A stretch of 64,000 nt of DNA from Saturnia japonica (GCA_033032175.1 CM065316.1:94115-158114), one strand, 5' to 3'; counted from the stretch's first letter, positions 29,989 to 42,610 are shown. Numbers and translations: made by a program. The notes: a model not told the origin generated them from the letters alone.

Positions 29989-30425
29989 TGTTACACCCGT
30001 GGGTAATAAAAATGCCGATGATTGACGTGAAGAAGTTTTATTCGAACTCCACATAGTTATAAATTCACAACACTGTTATTTATTTCACTGTGGTTTCGCT
30101 TCATTTTGTCGCTCGTTATCGTTTTGTAATTCAAAACTGAACTACTTCGGCGCCGCGCCTGAACCGCTTAAATACCTACACTAAACGATCGTAGAAAAAA
30201 TCGTGAATCATCGCTATCTTTCTCGACGTTTAGTTGCTATGCCTACTCGATGACGTAATCGAGGCGGCAAGCCCTATACATGTGTGCGTAAACTGTGCTG
30301 TTTACACAAACATGCGCCGCAGTTGTTTTATGACGGGAACATTATTTCGAAGTACTGAGAAGTATGTAGTTGCTTCGAGATATTTCTGGAACAGGATTTT
30401 CTCTCTTTTTAATCGGGTTGTAACA
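29989..30425 (-). repeat. Solo LTR-like insertion, 437 bp
   Basis: It is bounded by TGTTACACCCG and CGGGTTGTAACA, giving TG...CA ends with an 11-12 bp imperfect terminal inverted repeat. It interrupts the LINE relic exactly where the second copy of that LINE (near 51880) is continuous. No clear target duplication is seen. A fragment of the same LTR is at 19964-20095. Confidence 0.7.
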
Positions 30426-31800
30426 GGTCGTAAAAATATTATATTCCTGGAATTTGTTCTTTAGTGATTCGCGAGGTCTCAGGTTGTAAATTGCACAAAT
30501 TGCCCGCTTTTGTAATATAAATATGATATCTATCTCAGCTGCTGAGCCCCACAGCATAATAACGTAAGACATTAAGCTATATAAATAAGCGAAGTAGACT
30601 AACCTCGCATTGGCAATACCTGTTAATTGGCAAATTTTATGTACTGCGAAAGCAGCAGAACTTAATCATACCGTCAAAGTTTTGATGTGCGGTCCCCATT
30701 GTAATTTAGAATCAAGTGTAATACCCAATAAAACAGTGCTATCAACTAAGCCTAATAAAATTATTTCTTTCTTGATACTATTATCAACACGCCGGACATT
30801 GGGCAAGACAAATCTCATACATTTTGGTTTTGTTTGTATTCAGCAGTAAATTATTGTTAACTAAAGTATTGTTAAATTGTCTAAGCTCTGAATTTATTCT
30901 TTACACTTTGAATATAAGTGAATTGTCGTCCGCAAATAACCATGTCAGCACCGTTTTCAAGCACTAGCGGTAGATCGTTTATATAAATAAGAAACAAAAG
31001 ATCCTAAAATCAATCCCTGAGAGACGCCGATTCTAGCCAATGATACCGAAGACATTGCCCCATTTACATTTACTTAGACAGCGGCCTGTTAAATAAGAGA
31101 TTATAAAGTCGAGAGGAGGGCTTACAAATATATATACTTAATAAAACAACACACAACATTTTTTAAAACAAATGTTTTAGTTTACGTATCAGCGTGTTGT
31201 GATCAACGCAGTAGTTGAAGGCTTTTGAGAGATCACAGAATACACCGATTGTATCTTGCGGCTCTTCCCATTCTCCAAATATATGACTTAGTAGCGTTGC
31301 ACCAGCGTAACTGGTGGATTTCGATTTCGTAAATCCGAACTGCCGACCATCCAATATCTTGTGATTATTAAAATTCTCTACTAGCTGCTTAAGCATAATT
31401 TTGTCGAAAATCGTACTAATCGAAGGAAATACAGAAATTTCTCTATAATTACCAAGATTAATTCTACAGCCTGATTTAAACAATGAAACTATTAAAATTA
31501 TTTTCATCATATTAGGGAAAGTTCCGGTTTCTATGCAATGATTAATATATGAGCCAGATATGGTAAAATATTGATAATTAAGGATTAAACTACTTCTACT
31601 GACATTTCCTAAAAGTTTTCAGTATTTTTTAAGTTGAATTATTTAAAAACTCTTATTATTTCACCGACACTAATAGATGTAAAATAAAATTTAGAATTTA
31701 AAGGTGCAGTTAGTTTCGAAAAGTGACAATATTATACTTTCGGTTACTTCTAAAGGTATATTTGTGAAAGAATCTTGGAAAACTGTTGCTAAGTCAGAAC
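30426..31800 (-). pseudogene. LINE relic, reverse transcriptase fragments (CR1/jockey type), copy 1
   Basis: Minus-strand fragments include the RT start at 31163-31510 (NYREISVFPSISTIFDKIM, GFTKSKSTSYAGA, VFCDLSKAFNYCVDHNTLI) and the C-terminal part at 30426-30572 (SYVIMLWGSAAEIDIIFILQ, then KRAICAIYNLRPRESLKNKF). Stops and shifts break the frame. The same element is present at 51500-53530. Confidence 0.8.
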
Positions 31801-32400
31801 TGTTTGAGATATGTATGTATTGTTTTATAAAATATATTTATGACAATTATTTTTATATTATTTTAATACGTACAGGCTTCAATAAGATTTTAGGGGAGTT
31901 AAAATTGTACGAGACAAGTCATATTACTGGAATTACTATTGCAGCTTGTTTTGTAACTCGGAAGATGTCGAACTGCTGTTTCTGAGGACACTGCTTACAA
32001 TAAATCTGTTGTCCCTCTTTGTTGTTTTTCTTTTGCGACCTTATCCTTTACGTCCTGTATAGTCTCTAGTCTGCCGGTGTCGTTTAACATTGCAAAAAAA
32101 TACAGACTTGGGACACTCGCAATGTTTGAGACGCTTCATTGTAAGTGTAACTATTTTTAATTAAAGTCACAGCTTTAGATACCTGAGCAACACTGATAAC
32201 CGGCATTACCACTCAGACTTATCAAATAAGTTCCCTTCACTTAATAATAACAATGTTTTGTCAGAAAACAGAAATAATGTATAAATAAAAAATAACCTGC
32301 AGAATTTCATACACTACGTATCAAAGCAATAAACAGATAGTCAACGTTAAAAATAAAATGAAAATCGTAAGTAAAATTCTATTAACAATCTTTTTTTTTT
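31801..32400. other. No feature recognised
   Basis: AT-rich sequence with no supported gene. It is presumably more degraded repeat between the LINE relic and the SINE. Confidence 0.4.
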
Positions 32401-32704
32401 CAAACTACATAATACTGGTACATAAGGCCAGTATGAAATACATACACATACCATCACGCCTTTATTCCCCGAAGGGTTAGGCAGAGGTGTACATGTACAC
32501 CCACAGTTCGCCGAGTATGTTTTTAGGTCCCATGTGGAGGTGGCGAGCCTATTGCCATTAATCGGGCACGAAACCAAACTCCGAGCTGCTACTGAAAATT
32601 TCATAGGAAAAACCCAATAACACTTTGCTCGACCTGGGAATCGAACCCAGGACCTTGCTAATAGCAGGCGCGCTTACAACCACTAGGCTAACGAGGCAGT
32701 TGTT
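32401..32704 (-). repeat. tRNA-derived SINE, complete copy
   Basis: Read on the minus strand, it starts with a tRNA-like head containing an A box (TTAGCCTAGTGGTTG) and a B box (GGTTCGATTCC), followed by an unrelated body of about 230 bp ending in GGCGTGATGGTATGTG and an A-rich tail (poly-T at 32389-32400 on +). The boxes would recruit RNA polymerase III. Partial copies are at 20440-20668 and 51171-51425. A possible head-only remnant (TTAGCCTAGTAGTTGT) is near 61398. Confidence 0.8.
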
Positions 32705-32950
32705 AAGTTAAGCAGTTCTCTGTAATTTAGCTCTTAGAGTAGCTGTTCATTTTCACCGACTGCACTAAAAGATTAGGTACATTTTGTAAAGGAACTAATA
32801 AATATTTTATTTATTAATTGAGTCCTTTTAATATAGTTGGTTCATTCGCGACTGTCTCATCCCTATGGCGCGAGCGCGGCGTCGTGCATCGCCTGCGGGG
32901 TGGTGCGGGGGGAGTGCGGTACCGGCACACAACCGGTCGAACGGGAGCGC
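32705..32950. other. GC-rich patch in AT-rich DNA
   Basis: About 32862-32950 is strongly GC-rich with many CG dinucleotides, unlike its surroundings, and continues into the duplicated block. No long coding frame or known repeat could be supported. Confidence 0.35.
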
Positions 32951-33997
32951 GGTGCAACATGGCGCATGACACGGCGCGAGGTGCCTACAAACCTCGCGAA
33001 TAACAAGCACGTGCGCGTGCGCATACCCGCTACCACATTCTGAACCGTCTAATTGGCAATCATTGAAGGTTGAGCAATTGATATTATGTATTTTAATTAT
33101 TATCACTTTAACTAATATTGACAACGAGTTCTACTCTGTTTATTTGGACAAATAGTTTAGGAGATAATGAAAAATTAAAATAATTTGTACTTGCGGGAAG
33201 AACAATATGAAATAATTAAATATCTTCTGTTATTCTACCTTTTTATTGGGTTCTTTTCGTTCCATGAGTGTATATATTTAAATGACATTCTTGTCTTTTC
33301 AAAACCCATCTCTCAGCATATTAATTACTTAGCAATCATTAAAAGTAATATTTACGGAAGGTTTGGATTAAAATTTCGTAAAATATTATCCTCATTTAAT
33401 TTATATCTATACTAATATAATAAAGCGGAATTTTTTTGTTTGTTTGTTTAAACACGCTAATCTCTGAATCTACCCCAGTCGGATTGGAAAAAAATATTTT
33501 TGTATATGATAGCCAGACTCTAGAAAAATAGTGTAGTTTATTTATGATTAGGCTACAACTGTCAGATAATCTTAAATATTGATTTTTGTTACTTAAGTCG
33601 GAAGTTGAGGCATTCTCGAACTGCTTTAAACGCGTACACTGACGTGCAATTATAGGGAAATACAATTTTCTAAAATAATATTTATCCATAGTATAATTTT
33701 AAAAAAGTCAGCGATAGCATATGCCTATCTCTTATACATAATTAGCCACAATAAGGTATTTTAAATCAAAGATTTGTTGAAAATTTAAAAAATAATTTAT
33801 TAGCATTATTTTTAGACATGGCATATTAATCCTTACAAGCAAACGTTACTTCATCATAAAGAAAATTTTATGAACTTAAATTTAGCTCTTAGAGTATGCT
33901 ATTTGGACAAATAGTTTAGGAGATAATGAAAAATTAAAATAATTTGTACTTGCGGGTAGAACAATTATAATAGACTACATGGGTGAGTTGTATATCT
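32951..33997 (+). repeat. 1047-bp block, first exact copy
   Basis: It is identical to 35818-36864 at a constant offset of 2867 over the parts I compared. It contains a Helitron-like element from 33406 (TCTATACTAAT start) and two copies of a TTTGGACAAATAGTTTAGGA segment (about 33139 and 33903). Confidence 0.85.
33406..33978 (+). mobile_element. Helitron-like non-autonomous element, 3' truncated
   Basis: It starts at the TC dinucleotide of TCTATACTAATATAATAAAG after an A, followed by a TTTGTTTGTTTGTTT-rich segment. It matches the reverse-strand copy at 41950-42605 over its length, but ends at about 33978, before the CAGCTAG terminus seen in that copy. Helitrons have 5'-TC and CTRR-3' ends and insert between A and T. 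Confidence 0.5.
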
Positions 33998-35817
33998 GTG
34001 TCATCCGATGCACTAAAAGATAGGATTTAAATCTTTACCTTCATCAAAGCTGATCTGATTTAATGCCCTTACTGCCAAGTAGGGAGCAGACGCTGTTCCA
34101 AATGTTACAGTCATTAGCTCGAAATCTTCAATTTCGCTTTCAGGGTTGTCACGCCACACTATACGCGTTACGGCCTCACCCCCCCTTTCAGGGAACAAAT
34201 TATTGCTTAAACAAATTTTTTAACTTTTTCGGGTTTTTTCTGCTCTATTATTTTGATTTTTTTTAATTTAGATAAATCCAGTCCAAGATTAACTTTTTTT
34301 TAAAAACTTTTTTCCCTTGTCCTGTTCCAAATTTTATTTTTTTATTTCAATTATTTCAAACCCAGGTTTTCTATTTTTCTATTCAAATTTGTAGGGAGTT
34401 GACAATTTTTTTGAATTTAATACATAATCTTAAAATTTAATTTTTTCCCCTTCAGTTTAACATGTGAAAACCTCAATACATTCAATTGTTAAACCTTGAA
34501 TTGGGATCCAGTTTTGCATTTTTTGGAAAAGTTTTTTCTGGTTTTGGTCCAATAAAAAGGATTTTGAAAATTTGAATTAAAAAATTGAGCCAAATTTTAA
34601 CCGGTTTTTTGCATCAAAATTAAATTTAACAGATGACATTATCCTTCGATTTATAAGTACCATTATTTTTTATTAAATATTTAGTATTCAAAATTAAAAT
34701 ATTTTTTTTATTTTACATATTTGTTATTCTAATTTTAAATTTTCCAAATTTTAAAAAGAGCTGATCCAAAGGGTTTTGAACATTGCTATTTGTTTTTATA
34801 TGTAAACTTATTAAAATTTATTTTTTTAATTATTTATATTTATTTTTTAAACATAATACTTTAAATTTATTTGTTTTTTTAAATTAACTTTTATAATAAC
34901 TCTTTATAAAATTAAATAAACAATAAATAACCATTTATTTTTTATATTTTAACTAGTATATCCTAACCCGGGCCCAGCCTTAGTAGTGTTTTTTTAGTTT
35001 TATATTTTGTATTTATATTGGTATGAGGTTTTTAATAGTTAGCCTTTCCTCGGGGGGGGGGGGACGCGTTAAAACTGCATATTATTATTTATTATTTAAA
35101 AAAAAAATTCTTTTTAAAAAAACAAATTAATTTAATAACTAAAAATTAATCAAATTTTACTAAAATTTATTTTTAAAAATATTTTATATTAATGGCATAT
35201 TCCGGAAAAACTAATTTTACTAATATTTTTGTTTTTTTTTTATAAAATGCCACTAACAAAAAAAAATTTTTCAGGACCAATTAACTTTTGGATTTAATTT
35301 TGAGTTTTTTTAGGTAGAAAATTCGATTTTTTGGTAATAATCCTTTAAACCCAAATAAAAAACTGACTATGAATTTAAATACAATTTGCCCTATTAAACC
35401 AAAAAACAAAATTTTTTTACGTGGAAATTTGTTTTTTAATTTAAATTAATAATTTTTTTAAATCAAACCTTTAGTTAAAAAAAACAAAACCCTCACATCC
35501 CTTTTTGCTAAATAAGGGTAATAAAAAATTTTTTAAAAATTTTTTATAGTTTACTTGTCCTCAATTCAGGTTTTAACACCCATTTAAATTAATTTAAAAA
35601 GAAAATTATCATATCTTAAAAATAAATTTTTGGAATCGTTATACGAAATATAGTAATTTCAAATTTTTTTTTATATTTAAAATTTTCAAAAAAATTATTA
35701 AGTTTAAAATTTGTTAAGTTAAATGAAATAATTTTTTAAATTATTTTTTTTTAATATTTGGGTAAATATGATTTTTTAGAATTGATAAATCCTTTTTTTT
35801 TTCTCTTCGAACGGGCC
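33998..35817. other. Probable assembly artefact: BEL fragment plus low-quality AT-rich sequence
   Basis: At 34028-34166 there is an exact 139-bp piece of the BEL/Pao pol (matching about 26412-26550) with no element context. From about 34170 to 35815 the sequence is a mass of A/T homopolymer runs with odd runs such as G13 near 35054 and no relation to the rest of the window. It lies exactly between the two identical 1047-bp copies. This is the look of uncorrected long-read sequence patched into a gap. Confidence 0.7.
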
Positions 35818-36864
35818 GGTGCAACATGGCGCATGACACGGCGCGAGGTGCCTACAAACCTCGCGAATAACAAGCACGTGCGCGTGCGCATACCCGCTAC
35901 CACATTCTGAACCGTCTAATTGGCAATCATTGAAGGTTGAGCAATTGATATTATGTATTTTAATTATTATCACTTTAACTAATATTGACAACGAGTTCTA
36001 CTCTGTTTATTTGGACAAATAGTTTAGGAGATAATGAAAAATTAAAATAATTTGTACTTGCGGGAAGAACAATATGAAATAATTAAATATCTTCTGTTAT
36101 TCTACCTTTTTATTGGGTTCTTTTCGTTCCATGAGTGTATATATTTAAATGACATTCTTGTCTTTTCAAAACCCATCTCTCAGCATATTAATTACTTAGC
36201 AATCATTAAAAGTAATATTTACGGAAGGTTTGGATTAAAATTTCGTAAAATATTATCCTCATTTAATTTATATCTATACTAATATAATAAAGCGGAATTT
36301 TTTTGTTTGTTTGTTTAAACACGCTAATCTCTGAATCTACCCCAGTCGGATTGGAAAAAAATATTTTTGTATATGATAGCCAGACTCTAGAAAAATAGTG
36401 TAGTTTATTTATGATTAGGCTACAACTGTCAGATAATCTTAAATATTGATTTTTGTTACTTAAGTCGGAAGTTGAGGCATTCTCGAACTGCTTTAAACGC
36501 GTACACTGACGTGCAATTATAGGGAAATACAATTTTCTAAAATAATATTTATCCATAGTATAATTTTAAAAAAGTCAGCGATAGCATATGCCTATCTCTT
36601 ATACATAATTAGCCACAATAAGGTATTTTAAATCAAAGATTTGTTGAAAATTTAAAAAATAATTTATTAGCATTATTTTTAGACATGGCATATTAATCCT
36701 TACAAGCAAACGTTACTTCATCATAAAGAAAATTTTATGAACTTAAATTTAGCTCTTAGAGTATGCTATTTGGACAAATAGTTTAGGAGATAATGAAAAA
36801 TTAAAATAATTTGTACTTGCGGGTAGAACAATTATAATAGACTACATGGGTGAGTTGTATATCT
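35818..36864 (+). repeat. 1047-bp block, second exact copy
   Basis: It is the same as 32951-33997, including the Helitron-like part (from 36273). After 36864 the sequence differs from the first copy. Confidence 0.85.
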
Positions 36865-37691
36865 ATAAAAATTAATTACCGTGAGTTAGTCTGGCTAAAA
36901 CTCGAGAAAAGCTCGCTCGATTTGAATTATTATTTTTTTGTTTTGTTCGCCTCAATACGGGGGTGGTTAAATTAAAAAAATATAGGGTTATTGGTAATTC
37001 GCCGTATTCCCGTTAGGCGGTGATAGGGGTAACTATTTGCGAGAATTTGAATCCCATATTATGCATTATGCAAAAGAGAACCATTTTTGAGTTATCATGT
37101 TTTATAACTTTTTTCAAAAAAGCCATAAAAACAACATCAAAAATTTATTTTAAAAAAAAGTATCAATATAAATCTCATTTATTCTTCCGATTTATAAAAA
37201 CGATTCAACACTGGTTATTTGCGTTTATAATTATTGTATTGTGTTCTTCTGCGGATGACACATGCGAGAAGTTGTAAACTAGGGATTTCATGTGATCTCA
37301 TACATAGAAATCAACCGGCGTTAAATCGTTAAGCCAAAGCTAAAAAATGACCTTTGCGTACGCAACAGGGAAAGTCACTTCGAGCAAGAACTTTAATTAG
37401 GCTAAATTACAAAATTTCTTAACTGTTACTTATTATTAATTGTTAATTGATATTACTACTAAAATGTTACCTGTTCTATTTTTTTTATTTGTATTCTTTG
37501 TTTTATTTATATAAGATTATTTAATTTTATCTGTGTTATAAAAATAAACAATATGTGTTTCTCTGTAATCAAGGATTAACGTTTATTATCTATCCACTTA
37601 TACAATAATTCTAACAATAATTTGTCTAACCTTACCTGTAATCAAGGAAACGACATTTCATACATATTTCAAAAGACAAATTATTTTGGGA
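36865..37691. other. No feature recognised; 3' flank of ALP-2
   Basis: AT-rich sequence with no supported gene. About 37680-37691 matches the ALP-1 3' flank, with no clear AATAAA placed for ALP-2. Confidence 0.4.
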
Positions 37692-40128
37692 TCAAGGGCA
37701 AAGCACAAGCCGCCACACGAGCGCAGCTAGCGCGAGTGCGAGCGAGACGGGTGAGCTGGGTCGAAATACGGCGGCCGCGTTGCAGGCGTGCAGGCCGGGG
37801 CCGATGCAGGCCGCGTACGCCATGCGGTGTGGGATGTGACTCTGCTCGTAGAGGCCCGTGAACAGGTCGTGGTGCGACCCGCGCGCGAATACCGCTACGT
37901 CGTCTCCGCCGTGCGTCTCCCATTCCAGCGGAACATCCACGTGTGCCTGCCAGCGCAGAGTGCCTACGATCAACATTGCTTACATTAATAGTCATCCAGT
38001 CTAGATTATCTTTTAGCCTTGCAAGTAAATGAATTTCAAGTGGTTATTTGGCTGCGATCTTCTGTAAGGTGAAGGTATTCCACCTGACGAGCTGCCCCCA
38101 AGTGGAAACAAATCTCCAAAGAAATTTATCTGTGCCGTACCTCTCTTTTAAACAGTTACAATTGAAAAGTCCATATATACTTACTAAAGTCTGATTCGGC
38201 GGTGACATCAGGGCGAAGACCGTTCTGGTGCTGGCGAAAACCTGGACCATTAGTGTAGGATAGGGTCATGTAGGGCACGCCATCCCAGTCCAAGTCGTGG
38301 GAAGCTCCCAGTACATCATGACCGCGAGGCGAGTACCCATTGAAGGCCATGACGTGCGCGTGGTCAGCCGTCACAACGATCAAGGAGTCCTCGTCGGAGA
38401 GCAGAGCGGCTGCGCGTTGAACGGCCAAATCCATCTCGATCGTCTCGTCCAGCGCTAGCTCCGGGTAATTATCGTGATGCGCATGGTCGATGCGTCCGCT
38501 CTCTACGAACAGGAAGAATCCCTTCTCGTTTCGGCTCAGCGACCTGATGGCAACCTCCGTCAGCTCCGCGAGGGTCGGTTCCGTCGTCAGGTTCGCCTCC
38601 ATGTGATACTGCAGGTGCGTACCTTCGAATAGTCCGAGCAGATACTCCGGTGGAGATGCAGCCAGATCCGCCAGCTCTTCTTTATTCCATATATATTTAT
38701 AAGTGACGTTACGGGCCGCCTTGTCTGCTTGCCATTCTTCGATGAGATTGCGGTTATCTGTTCTTCTTCCACGAGTACCTTCCTCGTCACGAGTGCTGTT
38801 CGGTAAAAATTCACGTCTTCCTCCTCCGAGAATTACCTAAACCATTGGAAAGAGCTTCTGTATAAATGAAGTTCAAAGAGCTTGGAGTTTTCAAGAAATA
38901 TGTACTAAATCCTAAACAAACAAGAAAGTACGGTTATCTACTTCATATAACAATATTGTTGTCATTCGAGACGTTTGTGTGTGTTTCTCAAAGCAGTACG
39001 GTCAGTCTGGTTATAACCAGAGAGATAAAGTAGAGCATTATAATAAATATTTGCTGTTTATAATTTTATAATGTTATAATTACATGACGATTGCAGACCG
39101 AGGCGCAGCGCGGAAATGTTCCGTTTCAAGTTTACAATACCGAGAATAATAAATAAATACCAATTCCAAACGATTACCACTCTCTACAAAGTCGTATTCG
39201 AAAACACAACGAAAGTATTCTCGGAATAATTCTCATCGTCTCACTTACCTTAAAGTCCTTGCCGGGGTACGAGTGTACCAGCTGATGCGTGATGTCCGGA
39301 CACAGTGCAGGGTCTTGTCCGTCCTCCAATACGGATGCGTCGTTCTCCCAATTCCTCTCGGCAGATTTCGCGAAGGCACCGGCCGGCGATGCGTGCGTCA
39401 CCCGCGTGGTGGTCACAATACCTGCACAATACGGAGTAGTAGCTCAGTACAGGGTTCGTTTGCGAGCGGCGGCTACACAGGGTGGGAGGGAACCTTGGTG
39501 CTGACCTGCATCCCGGCCGTCAGCGAGCGCCCACTCCGCGATAGACTGCACGCGGTTCGAGGCATCCAAGGAGGCAGCACAGTTACGCCGCGGGACGGCC
39601 GCCGTCACGCCCAGTGTACCCTGGTTAGCTTTAACGCCACAGAGGTACGCGGTAGCCGTGCACGCCGAGTCCGAGATTTGTTGGTTAACACAATACGTCT
39701 GCGATTAAAGAATAATATTAGTATGAGTAAGTTAAATACAATAATGATAGCACACAGCAGTAGGCCTAACCAACCTTTGAGAGACCAACGGAGGGGAAAT
39801 CTTCAAAGGTGAGCGCCGCTTCCTCTCCGGTCTGACCCCGGCGCTGGCCCAGAAGTGTGCGCGCGGCTGTCAGCGTGGGCACTGACATGCCGTCTCCAAG
39901 GAACATTACCACATTGCGTGCGTGTCCGGCGGATTGGGTGGCATAACGCTCCTTGACCAAGCGTTCGATATGCGCTTGCGCGTCATTCACCCAGTATTCA
40001 GCAGTGGCCTCGGCCGCGTTCCTCAGCGGAACGTTTCTCGAAGCCCCGGAAGGACCGGCTGGGTGGTACCGATCAGCGCGAGACAGAGCGCTCGCGACCA
40101 GCACCAACACCAACACTATCGGTGACAT
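37692..40128 (-). CDS. Alp-m: Alkaline phosphatase ALP-2, membrane-type, five exons, 547 aa
   Basis: The coding exons on the minus strand are 40128-39775, 39698-39506, 39421-39249, 38836-38185 and 37963-37692. Exon lengths (354, 193, 173, 652, 272) and phases are identical to ALP-1. It keeps the signal peptide ([16 protein letters not shown]), [35 protein letters not shown] and HGGDDV, so it should be active. Introns 1, 3 and the promoter side are also close to ALP-1, which shows a recent duplication in inverted orientation (the two genes converge). Differences cluster in exon 5: [17 protein letters not shown] in place of ARGPHHD, and [11 protein letters not shown] in place of [11 protein letters not shown] before the hydrophobic GPI-type tail. 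The Pro/Ser change near the likely GPI site may alter cleavage. Confidence 0.94.
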
Positions 40129-40175
40129 GTTATGTACAGACTCGTGTATAATGGTGCGCTGAAATCGTGGAGCTA

Positions 40176-40183
40176 CCTTTTAT
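40176..40183 (-). promoter_or_regulatory. Possible TATA box of ALP-2
   Basis: The minus strand reads ATAAAAGG about 50 bp upstream of the ATG at 40128, in a block shared with ALP-1. In the ALP-1 copy the motif is weaker (AATAAAAT). Confidence 0.4.
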
Positions 40184-40854
40184 TGCAATATCTAATCAGA
40201 GCTCGTTAATTGGACCGTAGACTACTGTACTAATAATCACTGATTTTTTTGTTATGTATAAACCAGATATTAGCAGAGAGAAGCAGCCGCGATTTCATAC
40301 GATCCACCTCTCTGCCCATTAATGCGCTGCGTTATAAAGTAATAATGTCGCACAGAGGTGAGTGTTATGATGTTTATAAGTATATATAGTCACAGTAATT
40401 AATGTCTGTTGAATGAGTTAGATTAGCCACAATGTTCTTTGCAAGATTATCAAAAGACTTGATGGCTGATTTCTTGTTTAATAATTCTAAAAGATTGAAA
40501 GGAGAAACCCGAAAGATTTCGCAGAGCATCAAATGATCCAATCTCGGTTAAACAAATCTAGGTAAGTTCTGAAGCAGATGTTAAAAAATTTGCACAGATG
40601 CATTATTTATTGAAAGGGCTAGCGCTTATTATCGTGATTATTTTAAAACGGATAAGATAATTGTTTAACGTTAAAATTTGTGTCATATGGAAGGAAAACC
40701 ATGTCAGTGTACGCAATTTTATAAAGTCCACTAATTTAGGTAGACGCATAATTGTAACTATATCTATCCTGAAGGAAGTTTGCGTACCTAGACTGACAAA
40801 AGGGATGATATTCGACGTGGATTATGAGATTAGCAAAGCTTAACGGAAGAAAGC

Positions 40855-40965
40855 GTAGGCAGGTGCGGAACGCAGTACTGCAGCATGTTTTGCTGCGGCA
40901 TCAGTAGCCTCATTTCCGACAGTACCGACGTGGCTTCCAATCCAATCCATAACATGTAATTATGT
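40855..40965 (-). pseudogene. Possible LINE RNase H fragment
   Basis: The minus strand translates to a short run including WIGSHVGTVGNEATDAAAKH, which resembles the end of LINE-encoded RNase H domains (SHxGxxGNExAD). No longer frame is supported on either side, so this is a relic at best. Confidence 0.5.
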
Positions 40966-41949
40966 AAGATGTTCGTGTGTGAATGATTGTATGTGTTTTG
41001 TAAACTAACGGGTATGTGTTGCTCTGATCACAAGGCAGAGCCGCCCCAGAATCGGAGAATGTGAGGAGTAAATGAGGGTAATAAAAGATAGCCCAAGAAC
41101 AGGTTTTGTATATAGCAAATATTTCAGCTTGGAATACTGATAATTAACTATGTAGTCTATACTGAAGAAAATTGAAAGAATATTTGTTATAAACAACATT
41201 TTATATGACAGATTGTTCGTAAAACTAAACACATCTTTAGGATTACAATGCATTGCAGGTTATTTCGAATGTGAGTTTGAATCACCTCCTTTCTGACGTT
41301 GTTGTCGGTTATATTGCGTTCGAGGTACCTACCTAAACTTAACTACTATTCCTTGATATGTACTACCCCCTACAATCTACATGAAAGCCGTTACACTGAG
41401 CAAAATCAAAAAAATTCTTTATTCAATTTAGTCCCTAAAAAGCACTGATGAACGTCAAAACACAATTATATTTTCGTACTATACACATAAATTGAGAGGG
41501 ATACAAAACTGAACCAAACAACATTATGAACTATCGGTCGGAGCCATAATTATGAAGAAACGCTACCGTGAGTGCAATCTAAATCGATCCTAGTGCCATC
41601 TATTGCATATAATATTAACTCGTACATTCCGCCTACCAAGGACTAGTCTTTTCAAAATTATACATAAAATCATTAAACATAATAAAAAGCATGAAATGCG
41701 CAAAGTAAAGAAATTCTAAGCATCGATCGACAATCATACATGGATATTGCTTTTATACAAAGTATTAGTACTTAAACAGAAGAAAATAAAACATTTTAAA
41801 TTTAAATCACAAATTTAAAGTTAAATACTACCCTGACAATATACAATCAAACATAATGCAACACAGTTATTAATCTAGAATACTTATTTTATTTAAGGGT
41901 CTTTTAATGAAGCTATTCTTGCATTTAATAGTTACTACATGCTTATTAA
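40966..41949. other. Non-coding, unassigned
   Basis: No gene is supported. Around 41595-41640 a phrase (GTGCCATCTATTGC...ACATTCCGCC) resembles the LTR end and start of the internal region of BEL-type elements, but too little remains to call it. Confidence 0.35.
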
Positions 41950-42605
41950 CAGCTAGCTGTGCCCCTTACGGTTTCACCCGTATTTTTATCTGACAAACAC
42001 CGCGCCGCCAACGCGACGGATCCGTGGAGTCTATTATAATTGTTCTCACTTCCCGCAAGTACTAATTATTTTAATTCTTCATTATCTCCTAAACTATGTG
42101 TCCAAGTAACATATTATAAAGGGCAAAATTTAACTTCATAAAATTGTCTTTATGATGAAATAACTTTTGTTCCTAAGGATTAAAATGATAAGCCTCAACA
42201 TAATGCTCATAAATCAATTTTTAATCTTCAACATAAAAACTCACAAAATACCTTATTGTGGCTTATGCTATAAAGAAATAGGCATATGTTATCGGAGACT
42301 TTTCTTACATATACTTAGGAACAATATTTTTGTAGAATATTGTATTTACGTATCACTAACCATTACGCCAGCGCACGCGAATAAAGCAGTTCGGAAACAC
42401 TTTCACTTCGACTTACTTAAACAAAAATCAATATTTAAGGCTAGCTGAGAGGTTTAGCTTAGTTCTTTTCTTAGAGGTTTAGTTTCTTATACTATTCTTC
42501 GTAAATCTAGCTATCATATACAAAAATAATTTTTCGAATCCGACTGCTAGCAGTTGTCCAGAGATTACTATGTTTAAACAAAGAAACAAAAAAACTCGTC
42601 CGCTT
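41950..42605 (-). mobile_element. Helitron-like non-autonomous element, reverse copy
   Basis: Read on the minus strand, it ends ...ACGGGTGAAACC then GGCACAGCTAG (terminus at about 41953) and contains the same internal segments as 33406-33978. The 5' end abuts the broken gypsy LTR at about 42610. The CTAG terminus fits the Helitron 3' end. Confidence 0.5.
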
Positions 42606-42610
42606 TACTA

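Noticed and set aside
32630..32704. A tRNA gene at the SINE head
   Set aside because: The A and B boxes are present but the anticodon arm and acceptor stem do not form a proper cloverleaf, and the sequence continues into a repeated body. It is a SINE.
33185..33689. Small ORFs in the duplicated block (also 36052-36556)
   Set aside because: They lie within Helitron-like repeat sequence, have repeat-like composition and no domain; identity between copies reflects the duplicated block.
39273..39812. 179-codon plus-strand ORF over ALP-2
   Set aside because: Antisense shadow crossing two introns of ALP-2.
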